Part shown: positions 4,094-11,102 of the stretch, one piece after another
Position numbering within the stretch: position 1 is the first letter of the stretch
Layout: every line of letters begins with the position of its first letter
Origin: Pseudomonadota bacterium
GTDB taxonomy: Bacteria > Pseudomonadota > Alphaproteobacteria > Rhodobacterales > Rhodobacteraceae
Assembly (NCBI GenBank): GCA_022573605.1
Contig: JACZTQ010000081.1
Location: 1-11,102 of the forward strand
Direction of reading: 5' to 3'
DNA: 11,102 bases
Program-made: the position numbers and the translations under genes
The notes under the pieces: model-generated
The model's database searches: none
What the model saw: only the letters and a program-made list of their open reading frames with translations
What the model was told of the DNA's origin: nothing

Positions 4094-5311
4094 ATGCCCC
4101 GCCTCGTGATGAAATTCGGCGGTACCTCGGTGGCGGATCTCGACCGCATCCGCAGTGCGGCCGAAAAGGTCCGGCGCGAGGTCGAGCGCGGCTACGACGT
4201 CGCCGTGGTGGTCTCCGCCCGGGCCGGCGAGACCGACGAACTGGCCGGCCGGGTGCGCGCGACCTCGACCCTCTACGATGCCCGCGAATACGACACCGTG
4301 GTCGCCGCCGGCGAGCAGGTCGCCAGCGGGCTGATGGCGCTGACCTTGCAGGAGATCGGGGTGCCGGCGCGCTCGTGGCAGGGCTGGCAGATCCCGATCC
4401 ACACCACCGGCGCCCACGGGGCGGCGCGGATTTTGGAGATCGAGACGCAAGAGATGGTCCGCAAGTTCGGCGAGGGGCTGCACGCCGTGGTCTCGGGCTT
4501 TCAGGGCATCGGCCCGGACGGGCGCATCTCGACCCTGGGCCGCGGCGGCTCGGACACTTCCGCCGTGGCGCTGGCCGCCGCCCTGGGGGCCGAGCGCTGC
4601 GATATCTATACCGATGTCGACGGCATCTACACCGCCGACCCGCGCATCGAGCGCCGCGCCCGCAAGCTCGACAAGATCGCCTACGAGGAGATGCTTGAAC
4701 TGGCCTCGCTGGGCGCCAGGGTGCTGCAAACCCGCGCGGTCGAGCTGGCGATGCGCTACAAGGTGCGCCTGCAAGTGCTCTCCAGCTTCGGCGACCAGCC
4801 CGGAACCCTGGTCTGTGACGAGGAGGAAATCGTGGAACAGAACGTCGTCAGCGGTGTCGCCCATGTGCGCGACGAGGCCAAGATCACCCTGCTCAAGGTG
4901 CCCGACCGGCCCGGCGTCGCCGCCGCCATCTTCGGCCCGCTGGCCGATCACGGCGTCAATGTCGACATGATCGTCCAGAACATCGGCGCCGACGGCATGA
5001 CCGACATGACCTTCTCGTGTCCCACCGACGAGGTCGCCCGGGCCCGCGCCGCGCTGGAGGCGGCGCAGGGGGCCCTGCGCTACCGCGAGCTGGTGGTCGA
5101 TGACGAGGTGGCCAAGATCTCGGTCGTCGGCATCGGCATGCGCAGCCATTCCGGGGTGGCCCGGACGATGTTCTCGGCCCTGGCCGCCGAGGGCATCAAC
5201 ATCAAGGTGATCACCACCTCGGAGATCAAGGTCAGCGTGCTGATCGACCGGAAATACATGGAGCTCGCGGTCCAGGCGCTGCACCAGACCTTCGGTCTCG
5301 CCGACGATTGA
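4094..5311 (+). CDS. lysC: Aspartate kinase
   Basis: Monofunctional aspartokinase, 405 residues. It phosphorylates aspartate with ATP to give 4-phospho-aspartate, the first step to lysine/diaminopimelate, threonine, methionine and isoleucine. The kinase domain runs from the KFGGTSVAD motif (7-15) through SARAGETDEL, GRGGSDTSA (149-157) and YTDVDGIYTADPR (172-184) to about residue 240. Two ACT regulatory modules follow (~262-335 and ~343-402), with VQNIGADGMTDMTF and TSEIKVSVLI as in the lysine-plus-threonine-inhibited class. The frame is open back to 4004, but ATG 4094 is chosen: it is preceded by GGAG (4084-4087) at proper distance and gives the standard N-terminus. An internal GTG at 4832 may start a separate beta subunit. 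The gene is followed by ptsP in the same direction, as in many alphaproteobacteria. Confidence 0.97.
   Translation: MPRLVMKFGGTSVADLDRIRSAAEKVRREVERGYDVAVVVSARAGETDELAGRVRATSTLYDAREYDTVVAAGEQVASGLMALTLQEIGVPARSWQGWQIPIHTTGAHGAARILEIETQEMVRKFGEGLHAVVSGFQGIGPDGRISTLGRGGSDTSAVALAAALGAERCDIYTDVDGIYTADPRIERRARKLDKIAYEEMLELASLGARVLQTRAVELAMRYKVRLQVLSSFGDQPGTLVCDEEEIVEQNVVSGVAHVRDEAKITLLKVPDRPGVAAAIFGPLADHGVNVDMIVQNIGADGMTDMTFSCPTDEVARARAALEAAQGALRYRELVVDDEVAKISVVGIGMRSHSGVARTMFSALAAEGINIKVITTSEIKVSVLIDRKYMELAVQALHQTFGLADD
4832..5311 (+). CDS. Candidate aspartokinase beta subunit from an internal in-frame start
   Basis: Inside lysC, AGGAGGA (4821-4827) lies a few bases before GTG 4832, which is in frame with lysC (codon 247). 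Translation from here would give 159 residues consisting of both ACT modules, starting VEQNVVSGVAH. In Corynebacterium glutamicum and Bacillus subtilis the same kind of internal start yields the beta subunit of an alpha2-beta2 aspartokinase; the Corynebacterium beta begins MEEAVLTGVA, which aligns with this point. What is seen is the site and its phase; that it is used is inference, since GAGGAGGAA also simply encodes Glu codons. Confidence 0.45.
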   Translation: MEQNVVSGVAHVRDEAKITLLKVPDRPGVAAAIFGPLADHGVNVDMIVQNIGADGMTDMTFSCPTDEVARARAALEAAQGALRYRELVVDDEVAKISVVGIGMRSHSGVARTMFSALAAEGINIKVITTSEIKVSVLIDRKYMELAVQALHQTFGLADD

Positions 5312-5319
5312 GGCCGGGC

Positions 5320-5343
5320 CGCCCGAGGGCCGCCGGGCGTTTT
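5320..5343 (+). terminator. Weak terminator-like hairpin between lysC and ptsP
   Basis: CGCCCG (5320-5325) pairs with CGGGCG (5334-5339) around an 8-base loop, followed at once by four T residues. It may reduce transcription from lysC into ptsP without fully separating them. Confidence 0.45.
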
Positions 5344-5349
5344 CGAGGG

Positions 5350-5361
5350 CCTGAATTCAGG
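5350..5361. repeat. 12-base perfect palindrome upstream of ptsP
   Basis: CCTGAATTCAGG is a perfect palindrome 32 bases before the ptsP start. It might be a binding site for a dimeric regulator; no regulator is recognised from it. Confidence 0.3.
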
Positions 5362-5393
5362 GTTGGGGATTGTAGACAGGGGAGGCCCAGGGA

Positions 5394-7652
5394 ATGCCCG
5401 CCGACAAGGGTGGATCGCGAGCCTTGCTGCGCGCGCTCCGGTCCGTCATGGCCGGGGCCGGCGACGGCCAGCAGCGGCTCGACCAGGTGGTGCGCCTGGT
5501 GGCCAACAACATGGTCGCCGAGGTCTGCTCGATCTATCTCAAGCGCGACGAGCGCACCCTGGAGCTGTGCGCCACCAAGGGTCTGCGCCAGGACGCGGTG
5601 CACTCGGCCCGGCTGCGGGTCGGCCAGGGCCTGGTCGGGCGCATCGCCGAGCGCGCCGAGCCGTTCGTCACCGACGACGCCCAGACCGCGCCGGGCTTCC
5701 GCTACCTGCCCGAGACCGGCGAGGAAATCTACCACTCCTTCGTCGGCGTGCCGATCCAGCGCCTGGGCGAGGTGATGGGGGTGCTGGTGGTCCAGAACCG
5801 GACCCGGCGCCACTACCACGAAGACGAGGTCGAGGCGCTGGAGATCGTCGCCATGGTGATCTCGGAGATGACCGAGGCCGGCGCCTTTCTCGGCTCCGAA
5901 GGCACCGCCACCGGGCTCGGCCGCCGGGTCGGGCCGCTGGTGTTCGAGGGCACCGCCGCCTGCGACGGGGTGGCCGAGGGCGTGGTGCATCTGCACGAGC
6001 CGCGCCTGGTGGTGTTCGACCCCATCGCCGACGACGCCGCCACCGAGCGCAAGCGTCTGGCCGAGGCGATGGAGGCGATGCGGGTCGATGTCGACCGGCT
6101 GGTCGAGGGCAACGGGCTGGGCGGCAGCGGCGAGCATCGCGAGATCTTCGAGGCCTACCGCATGTTCGCCCACGACAAGGGCTGGCGGCGGCGTCTCGAC
6201 GAGGCGATCGAGTCCGGGCTGGCCGCCGAGGTGGCGGTCGAGAAGGTCCAGTCGGACGCCCGCGCCCGGATGGAGCGGGTCGCCGACCCCTACCTGCGCG
6301 AGCGGCTGCACGACCTCGACGACCTGGCCCACCGGCTGCTGCGCCACCTGGTCGGCGGCGGCGACCCGCAGGCGCCGGAGTTGCCGCCCAACGCGGTGCT
6401 GATCGCCCGCAACATCGGCCCCGGCGAGTTGATGGACCATGCCGGCAAGATCGTCGCCCTGGTGCTCGAGGAGGGCTCGCTGACCAGCCATGCGACCATC
6501 GTGGCGCGCGCGTTGGCGCTGCCGATGGTGGTGCAGGCCGAGCGCATCACCCGCGACGCCAATCCCGGCGACCGCATCGTCGTCGATGGCGACATCGCCC
6601 GGATCGACCTGCGTCCCGAGGGCGGCATCCTCGATGCCTTCCGCGAGAAGGTGGCGCTGGCCGAACAGGCGCGCGAGATCTACCGCACTCTGCGCGACAA
6701 GCCGGCGACCACGCGCGACGGCGTCACCGTGCGCCTGAAGATGAACGCCGGCGTGCTCGCCGACCTGCCCTCGATCGACGCCAGCGGCGCCGAGGGGGTC
6801 GGGCTCTACCGCACCGAGCTGCAATTCATGATCCGGCGCAACCTGCCCGGCCGCGAGGCCCAGGCGGCGGTCTATTCGCGGGTGCTCGACGCGGCCGAGG
6901 GGCGCGAGGTGATGTTCCGCACCCTGGATATCGGCTCGGACAAGATCCTGCCCTACATGCGCCGCGAGAAGGAGCCCAACCCGGCGCTGGGCTGGCGCGC
7001 GATCCGGGTCGGGCTCGACCGGCCGAAGCTGCTCCGGATGCAGATCCAGTCGCTGGTCCGGGGCGCCAAGGGGCGGCCCCTGAGCATCATGTTCCCGATG
7101 GCCGCCGAGGCCGATGAATACCGCGAGGCGCGGGGCATGGTCGAGGGCGAGGTGGCGCGGCTGGCGGCGCTGGGCCACCCCCGACCCGAGAGCCTGAAGA
7201 TCGGCTTCATGCTGGAGACCCCGTCGCTGGTCTACGCCGCCGACCGGCTGTTCGAGGAGACCGATTTCGTCTCGGTCGGGGGCAACGACCTGATGCAGTT
7301 CTTCTTCGCCGCCGACCGCGAGAACGAGCGGGTGCGCAAGCGCTACGATGTCTTGAACTTCTCGTTCCTGCGGCTGCTGCGCCAGATCGTCGAGCGTTGC
7401 GACAGGTTGGGCACGGCGCTGTCGTTCTGCGGCGAGGCGGCGGGCCGGCCGCTGGAGGCGCTGGTGCTGGCGGCGATCGGGTTTCGCGAGCTCAGCATGC
7501 GCCCGGCGGCAATCGGCCCGGTCAAGCGGGCGCTGCTGGCGGCCGATCTGGGCGAGGCAAGCGCCGCCATGGAGCGCGCCGACCAGGCCGGCGCCACCTC
7601 GGCCCGGGCCGGCCTGCTTGCCTGGGCGGAAAGCCGGGGGTTGCCGGTCTGA
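5394..7652 (+). CDS. ptsP: PEP-protein phosphotransferase of the nitrogen PTS (EI-Ntr)
   Basis: A 752-residue cytoplasmic enzyme that autophosphorylates from phosphoenolpyruvate and passes the phosphate to NPr, then to EIIA-Ntr, a relay that adjusts metabolism to nitrogen supply. Residues ~25-165 are a GAF domain (with SIYLKRDERTLELCATKGL and SFVGVPIQRLGEVMGVL), the sensor that sets PtsP apart from sugar EI and that senses glutamine in several proteobacteria. The EI N-terminal region follows (~180-310). The phospho-histidine domain carries SHATIVAR with active-site H366. The PEP-binding barrel carries GLYRTEL (R473), SVGGNDLMQFFFAADREN and the catalytic Cys motif FCGEAAG (C679). Length fits the family. 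GGAGG (5381-5385) eight bases before the ATG supports the start. In many alphaproteobacteria prfA follows; here the glc genes do. Confidence 0.96.
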   Translation: MPADKGGSRALLRALRSVMAGAGDGQQRLDQVVRLVANNMVAEVCSIYLKRDERTLELCATKGLRQDAVHSARLRVGQGLVGRIAERAEPFVTDDAQTAPGFRYLPETGEEIYHSFVGVPIQRLGEVMGVLVVQNRTRRHYHEDEVEALEIVAMVISEMTEAGAFLGSEGTATGLGRRVGPLVFEGTAACDGVAEGVVHLHEPRLVVFDPIADDAATERKRLAEAMEAMRVDVDRLVEGNGLGGSGEHREIFEAYRMFAHDKGWRRRLDEAIESGLAAEVAVEKVQSDARARMERVADPYLRERLHDLDDLAHRLLRHLVGGGDPQAPELPPNAVLIARNIGPGELMDHAGKIVALVLEEGSLTSHATIVARALALPMVVQAERITRDANPGDRIVVDGDIARIDLRPEGGILDAFREKVALAEQAREIYRTLRDKPATTRDGVTVRLKMNAGVLADLPSIDASGAEGVGLYRTELQFMIRRNLPGREAQAAVYSRVLDAAEGREVMFRTLDIGSDKILPYMRREKEPNPALGWRAIRVGLDRPKLLRMQIQSLVRGAKGRPLSIMFPMAAEADEYREARGMVEGEVARLAALGHPRPESLKIGFMLETPSLVYAADRLFEETDFVSVGGNDLMQFFFAADRENERVRKRYDVLNFSFLRLLRQIVERCDRLGTALSFCGEAAGRPLEALVLAAIGFRELSMRPAAIGPVKRALLAADLGEASAAMERADQAGATSARAGLLAWAESRGLPV

Positions 7653-7678
7653 ACGGGCGGCGGGGATGGTGTACAGTT

Positions 7679-7701
7679 ATCGTTCACGCCGCCGTAACGA
7701 T
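7679..7701. promoter_or_regulatory. Inverted repeat upstream of the small exported protein
   Basis: ATCGTT (7679-7684) and AACGAT (7696-7701) are perfect 6-base arms 11 bases apart, about two helical turns centre to centre. The site lies 20 bases before ATG 7722, so it could be an operator for that gene. No regulator is identified. Confidence 0.3.
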
Positions 7702-7721
7702 GCCGGGGCCATAGTGCCGGG

Positions 7722-8105
7722 ATGCAGCCCGGTGTCATCCGAATCCTCCTCGCCCGTCTCAGCCCGCCCCTGCTCGACCTGGTGTTGGCCGGTCTGTTGC
7801 TCGCGGCCCTCGCGGCGTTGGCCCTGGCGGGGCCGGCCATCGCCGGTGAGGCCGGGCCGAAGGTTCCTCCGGTGCCGTGGCAGTATCTGCCGGCGGACGG
7901 CGGGGAAGCCGGCTTGCCGCAATCCCCGGCGGGTTTGCGGGGCCTGACGGCGTTCGAACTTGTGGTTCGGGAGGCCGATGACGGTGTGCGCTGGCACGGC
8001 CTGTTCTTCCGCGCCGGGGACGGGCTGCGGATCGGCGCGGAGGGCAGCTTCAACCCCGCTTCCGGTGGTCTGCGGGCGATTTTCGCGCTCAAGCTGGATT
8101 TCTGA
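7722..8105 (+). CDS. Small putative exported or membrane-anchored protein
   Basis: A 127-residue hypothetical protein that I do not recognise. A hydrophobic segment at about residues 17-41 (LDLVLAGLLLAALAALAL followed by AGPAIAG) looks like a signal peptide or a single membrane anchor, with possible cleavage after AIA. The rest is a polar domain of about 85 residues with a PVPWQYLP stretch and a C-terminal RWHGLFFRAGDGLRIGAEGSF segment that could form beta strands. Third codon positions are mostly G/C, as in the neighbours. The ribosome binding site is poor (GCCGGG just before the ATG), so the start is uncertain. It lies 69 bases after ptsP and 111 bases before glcD in the same direction. The opposite-strand frame over it is much longer but extends through ptsP-end and glcDE sequence as a shadow. 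Confidence 0.5.
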   Translation: MQPGVIRILLARLSPPLLDLVLAGLLLAALAALALAGPAIAGEAGPKVPPVPWQYLPADGGEAGLPQSPAGLRGLTAFELVVREADDGVRWHGLFFRAGDGLRIGAEGSFNPASGGLRAIFALKLDF

Positions 8106-8169
8106 CCAAAAGCACGGCTGTTCTTGCCGCAGGCGCGGTTTTCCGGTGGATTCGCCAAGGCTTTTGGCG

Positions 8170-8196
8170 TATGTGGTAAGAAAATATGACCGCATA
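8170..8196. promoter_or_regulatory. Possible operator upstream of glcD
   Basis: TATGTGGT (8170-8177) and ACCGCATA (8189-8196) are inverted repeats with one mismatch and an 11-base spacer. The half-site GGT..ACC resembles those of FadR-type GntR regulators, the family of GlcC, but their usual spacing is shorter. It sits in an A+T-rich stretch 21 bases before the glcD start. TATGAC (8185-8190) inside it could serve as a -10 box. Confidence 0.35.
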
Positions 8197-8216
8197 AACC
8201 AGAAAGGGCTACCCTG

Positions 8217-9653
8217 ATGGAAATGCCCGTTCCCGACCGCATGATCATCGACCAGAAGGCGACGCTGGTCGCCCGGCTGGTGCAAGCCCTGGGCGCGGAC
8301 GGGGTGATCCACGCCGCCGAGGAGCTGCGCGCCTATGAATGCGACGCCCTGACCGCCTATCGCTGCCCGCCGCTGGCGGTGGTGCTGCCGCGCACCACGG
8401 CGGAGGTGGTGGCGGCGATCCGGGTCTGCGCCGACATGGGGGCGCCGATCGTGCCGCGCGGCGCCGGCACCTCGCTGTCGGGCGGCTCGCTGCCGACCGC
8501 CGACAGCGTGATCCTGGGCGTGTCGCGGATGAACCAGGTGCTGGAGATCGACACCGCGAACCGCTTCATCCGGGTCCAGGCCGGCATCACCAACCTCGCG
8601 GTCACCGGGGCGGTCGAGGCGCAAGGGTTCTTCTACGCCCCCGACCCGTCGAGCCAGTTGGCCTGCGCCATCGCCGGCAACATCGCGATGAATTCGGGCG
8701 GCGCGCACTGCCTGAAATACGGCGTCACCACCAACAACCTGCTGGGGGTGACGCTGGTCACCGCCGCGGGCGAGGTGGTCGAGATCGGCGGCGCGCACCT
8801 CGATCCGGCGGGCTATGACCTGCTCGGCGTGATCTGCGGCTCCGAGGGCCAGCTTGGCATCGTCACCGAGGCGACGCTGCGCATACTGGCCTCGCCCGAG
8901 GGCGCCCGGCCGGTGCTGATAGGGTTTGCCTCCAGCGAGGTGGCGGGGGCCTGTGTCGCCGACATCATCCGCTCGGGGGTGATCCCGGTCGCCATCGAGT
9001 TCATGGACAAGCTCTGCATCCACGCCACCGAGGCCCATGCCAAGGCGGGCTATCCGATGGATGTCGAGGCGCTGCTGATCGTCGAGGCCGAGGGCTCCGA
9101 GGCGGAGATCGAGGAGCAGCTTGCCTGCATCAAGGAGGTCGCCAACCGGCACAATCCGATGGTGCTGCGCGAGTCCACCTCGGAGGCGGAATCGGCGGCG
9201 ATCTGGCTCGGGCGCAAATCCGCCTTTGGCGCCATGGGGCAACTTGGCGACTACATTTGCCTCGACGGCGTGGTGCCGGTCAGCGCGCTGCCCGAGGTGC
9301 TGCGCGGCACGGCCGAGCTGGCGGCAAGCTACGGCCTCCGGGTCGCCAACGTGTTCCACGCCGGCGACGGCAACATGCACCCGCTGATCATCTTCGACGC
9401 CAACCGGCCGGGCGAGTTGGAGCAGGCCGAGGCGCTGGGCGCCGATATCCTGCGCCTCTGCGTCGATGTCGGCGGCTGTCTCAGCGGCGAGCACGGGGTG
9501 GGCGTGGAGAAGCGCGAGCTGATGGGGCACCAGTTCAACGCCGCCGACCTGGTCCAGCAGATGGAGGTGAAGGACGTGTTCGACCCTGGCTGGCTGCTGA
9601 ACCCGGCCAAGGTGTTCCCGCTGGCGGCCTCGGAGAGCCGTCGCGGTGGCTGA
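8217..9653 (+). CDS. glcD: Glycolate oxidase, FAD-binding catalytic subunit GlcD
   Basis: A 478-residue flavoprotein, the catalytic subunit of glycolate oxidase, which oxidises glycolate (and D-lactate in some cases) to glyoxylate and passes electrons through GlcE/GlcF to the respiratory chain. The FAD-binding PCMH domain spans about residues 50-228, with PLAVVLPRT (52-60), PRGAGTSLSGGS (80-91), APDPSSQ and GNIAMNSGGAHCLKYG (154-169). The C-terminal FAD-oxidase domain has FHAGDGNMHP (H381) and SGEHGVGVEKRELM (H426), the substrate-site motifs of the GlcD/D-lactate dehydrogenase family. ATG 8217 is chosen: AGAAAGGG (8201-8208) lies eight bases upstream; ATG 8223 is a possible alternative. First gene of a glcDEF operon; no glcC regulator is in the window. 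Confidence 0.95.
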   Translation: MEMPVPDRMIIDQKATLVARLVQALGADGVIHAAEELRAYECDALTAYRCPPLAVVLPRTTAEVVAAIRVCADMGAPIVPRGAGTSLSGGSLPTADSVILGVSRMNQVLEIDTANRFIRVQAGITNLAVTGAVEAQGFFYAPDPSSQLACAIAGNIAMNSGGAHCLKYGVTTNNLLGVTLVTAAGEVVEIGGAHLDPAGYDLLGVICGSEGQLGIVTEATLRILASPEGARPVLIGFASSEVAGACVADIIRSGVIPVAIEFMDKLCIHATEAHAKAGYPMDVEALLIVEAEGSEAEIEEQLACIKEVANRHNPMVLRESTSEAESAAIWLGRKSAFGAMGQLGDYICLDGVVPVSALPEVLRGTAELAASYGLRVANVFHAGDGNMHPLIIFDANRPGELEQAEALGADILRLCVDVGGCLSGEHGVGVEKRELMGHQFNAADLVQQMEVKDVFDPGWLLNPAKVFPLAASESRRGG

Positions 9654-9683
9654 GGCCACCTCCTCCCCACGCCCCGGCCTTGA

Positions 9684-9745
9684 GTCGAGGCCTCGACGGA
9701 TTGTGAAAAGCGGGTCGAGGTCCCGGATCAAGCCCGGGACATTGC
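9684..9745. repeat. Palindromes between glcD and glcE
   Basis: GTCGAGG-CCTCGAC (9684-9697) is a perfect 14-base palindrome, and GTCGAGG occurs again at 9714. GTCCCGG and CCGGGAC (9719-9739) then form a 7-bp hairpin with an ATCAAGC loop, followed by ATTG. The second hairpin is of the same kind as the GTCAT/CCCGG elements at 858, 1022 and 1151. It fills most of the 117-base gap between two genes that are normally tightly coupled, and may alter the glcD to glcE expression ratio. Confidence 0.55.
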
Positions 9746-9770
9746 GGACTTTGCTGTGGAGTTGCACGCC

Positions 9771-10937
9771 ATGACCGTGCTGACCCCGCGCGACGAGGCC
9801 GACCTGGCCGAGGCCGTGGCGGAGGCGGCGGGCGCCGGCACACCATTGGAGATTCGCGGCGGCGGCAGCCGGGCCGGGCTCGGGCGCCCGGTGCAGGCGG
9901 AGGCGACGCTCAGCACCGCCGGGCTCTCCGGCATCACCCTCTACGAGCCCGGCGCGCTGACCCTGGTGGTCAAGGCGGGCACCAAGGTGGCCGAGATCGA
10001 GGCGGCGCTGGTGGCGGAAGGCCAGATGCTGCCGTTCGAGCCGATGGATCACCGGGCGCTGCTGGGCACGGAGGGCGAGCCGACCATCGGCGGCGTGGTC
10101 GCCTGCGGCGTCTCCGGCCCGCGCCGCATCCAGGCCGGGGCCTGCCGCGATGCCATGCTCGGCGTGCGTTTTGTCAACGGGCGCGGCGAGGCGATAAAAA
10201 GTGGCGGCCGGGTGATGAAGAACGTCACCGGCTACGACCTGGTCAAGCTGATCTGCGGCAGCTACGGCACCCTGGGGGTGCTGAGCGAGATCAGCTTCAA
10301 GGTGCTGCCGAAGCCGGAGGCCGAGGCGACGCTGGTTCGTGAAGGCCTTGGCGCGGCCGCCGGGGTCGCGGCGCTGAACCTGGCATTGGGCTCGCCGTTC
10401 GGGATCACCGGTGCGGCCCATCTGGGTGGCGGTGCGGGTGGGCGCACCCTGCTGCGGATCGAGGGGCTGACCGGATCGGTCGGCTATCGCACCGGACAGT
10501 TGCTCGGCCGGCTCGGGACCGGCTGGGAGGCCGTCAGCGGCGCCGAGAGCGCGGCGTTGTGGCGCGAGGTCCGCGATGTCGCCCGGTTCGCCGGGCGCGA
10601 TGGCGCGGTCTGGCGGGTCTCGGTCAAGCCGGCCGACGGGCCGGTCCTCAGCGAAAACCTCTCGACGGCGGGCCTCGACCATGCCGCCCTCTACGACTGG
10701 GGCGGTGGGCTGATCTGGCTCTCGACCGCCGAGACCGGAGACGCCGGCGCCGGGCCGATCCGCCGCCAGACCGCGGCGCTCGGCGGCCACGCCACCCTTG
10801 TCCGCGCCTCGGCTGCGACCCGCGCGGCGGTTGAGGTGTTCGAGCCCGAGCCCGCGACCCTGGCCCGCATCGCTGCCGGGCTGCGGGCCAAGTTCGACCC
10901 CGCCGGCATTCTCAACCCGGGCCGGATGAGGGGCTGA
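9771..10937 (+). CDS. glcE: Glycolate oxidase, FAD-binding subunit GlcE
   Basis: A 388-residue second flavoprotein subunit of glycolate oxidase. The FAD-binding PCMH domain is in the N-terminal half: TPLEIRGGGSRAGLGRP (24-40), PGALTLVVKAGTKVAEIE (60-77), EGEPTIGGVVACGVSGPRR (101-119), and VMKNVTGYDLVKLICGSYGTLGV (148-170), the last being typical of GlcE. The end, AKFDPAGILNPGRM, is the usual C-terminus of the family. ATG 9771 is preferred over the in-frame GTG at 9756, because GGAG (9758-9761) is placed for the ATG and the resulting MTVLTPRDEADL is the normal beginning. GlcE is needed for activity along with GlcD and GlcF. The stop is five bases before the glcF ATG, indicating translation coupling. 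Confidence 0.95.
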   Translation: MTVLTPRDEADLAEAVAEAAGAGTPLEIRGGGSRAGLGRPVQAEATLSTAGLSGITLYEPGALTLVVKAGTKVAEIEAALVAEGQMLPFEPMDHRALLGTEGEPTIGGVVACGVSGPRRIQAGACRDAMLGVRFVNGRGEAIKSGGRVMKNVTGYDLVKLICGSYGTLGVLSEISFKVLPKPEAEATLVREGLGAAAGVAALNLALGSPFGITGAAHLGGGAGGRTLLRIEGLTGSVGYRTGQLLGRLGTGWEAVSGAESAALWREVRDVARFAGRDGAVWRVSVKPADGPVLSENLSTAGLDHAALYDWGGGLIWLSTAETGDAGAGPIRRQTAALGGHATLVRASAATRAAVEVFEPEPATLARIAAGLRAKFDPAGILNPGRMRG

Positions 10938-10942
10938 GGAGC

Positions 10943-11102
10943 ATGCAAACCAGTTTCACCGAGGAACAGCTCAAGGACCCCGGCATCGCCCGGGCCAACG
11001 AGATCCTGCGCGCCTGCGTCCATTGCGGGTTCTGCAACGCGACCTGCCCGAGCTACGTCGTGCTGGGCGACGAGCTCGACAGCCCGCGCGGGCGCATCTA
11101 CC
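10943..11102 (+). CDS. glcF: Glycolate oxidase, iron-sulfur subunit GlcF (3' truncated)
   Basis: The first 53 codons of glcF; the gene leaves by the right edge. MQTSFTEEQLKDPGIARANEILRAC is a normal GlcF start, and CVHCGFCNATCP holds the first 4Fe-4S cluster motif (C-x2-C-x2-C-x3-C-P). The protein carries electrons from the flavoprotein subunits to the membrane quinone pool. AGGAG overlaps the glcE stop codon and ends one base before the ATG, unusually close, so initiation probably depends on coupling to glcE. Confidence 0.93.
   Translation, partial: MQTSFTEEQLKDPGIARANEILRACVHCGFCNATCPSYVVLGDELDSPRGRIY

Noticed and set aside
3722..5284. 520-codon open frame on the minus strand
   Set aside because: Antisense shadow of lysC running into the start of the ankyrin gene; no motif and skewed composition.
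5232..7178. 648-codon open frame on the minus strand
   Set aside because: Antisense shadow of ptsP with the same biased composition; no recognisable motif.
8164..8190. sigma54 promoter (TGGC..GC type) upstream of glcD
   Set aside because: TGGCG is present but no TTGC-like element lies at the required spacing.
9756..9770. GTG start giving GlcE five extra residues
   Set aside because: The ribosome binding site GGAG overlaps this extension and is correctly spaced for ATG 9771.
7677..10790. 1037-codon open frame on the minus strand
   Set aside because: It lies antisense to glcD and glcE, which have clear family motifs. Its product is a low-complexity, His/Arg/Asp/Gly-rich string typical of the antisense frame in high-GC genes.

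Overview
The window reads as chromosome of a GC-rich alphaproteobacterium, most likely a member of the Rhodospirillales or a close relative. The reasons are a gcrA-type cell-cycle regulator, a DUF1178 gene, the lysC-ptsP pair typical of alphaproteobacteria, strongly G/C-biased third codon positions, and short GTCAT/CCCGG palindromic repeats between genes. Genus cannot be told from this sequence.

Layout, left to right. (1) The 3' end of gcrA (1-272), then a complete DUF1178 gene (403-816). (2) About 750 bases without a convincing gene (817-1571), packed with inverted repeats: a REP-like hairpin, nested palindromes, a 175-base composite inverted-repeat element and several strong hairpins. (3) An A+T-rich gene (1572-2837) for a membrane protein with a C-terminal DUF805 domain behind an unrecognised multi-pass N-terminal half. 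Its base composition and codon use differ sharply from everything to its right. A pair of ~44-base imperfect direct repeats (1223-1266 and 2957-3000) brackets it. (4) On the minus strand, a secreted ankyrin-repeat protein (3021-3797) with five near-identical 99-base units. (5) Core genes lysC (4094-5311) and ptsP (5394-7652). (6) A small putative exported protein (7722-8105). (7) The glycolate oxidase genes glcD, glcE and the start of glcF (8217-11102), which runs off the right edge.

Function. lysC commits aspartate to the lysine/threonine/methionine/diaminopimelate branch. ptsP feeds the nitrogen phosphotransferase relay. glcDEF form the membrane-associated glycolate oxidase that converts glycolate to glyoxylate. 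The DUF805 gene and the ankyrin gene are accessory and appear to sit in a variable locus between DUF1178 and lysC, genes that in many relatives lie close together.

The most checkable observations are: an in-frame GTG with an ideal ribosome binding site inside lysC, at the position where a separate aspartokinase beta subunit starts in Corynebacterium; the atypical DUF805 fusion gene and its flanking repeats; the composite inverted-repeat element; and a possible operator in front of glcD. No complete new defence or mobile system could be demonstrated.
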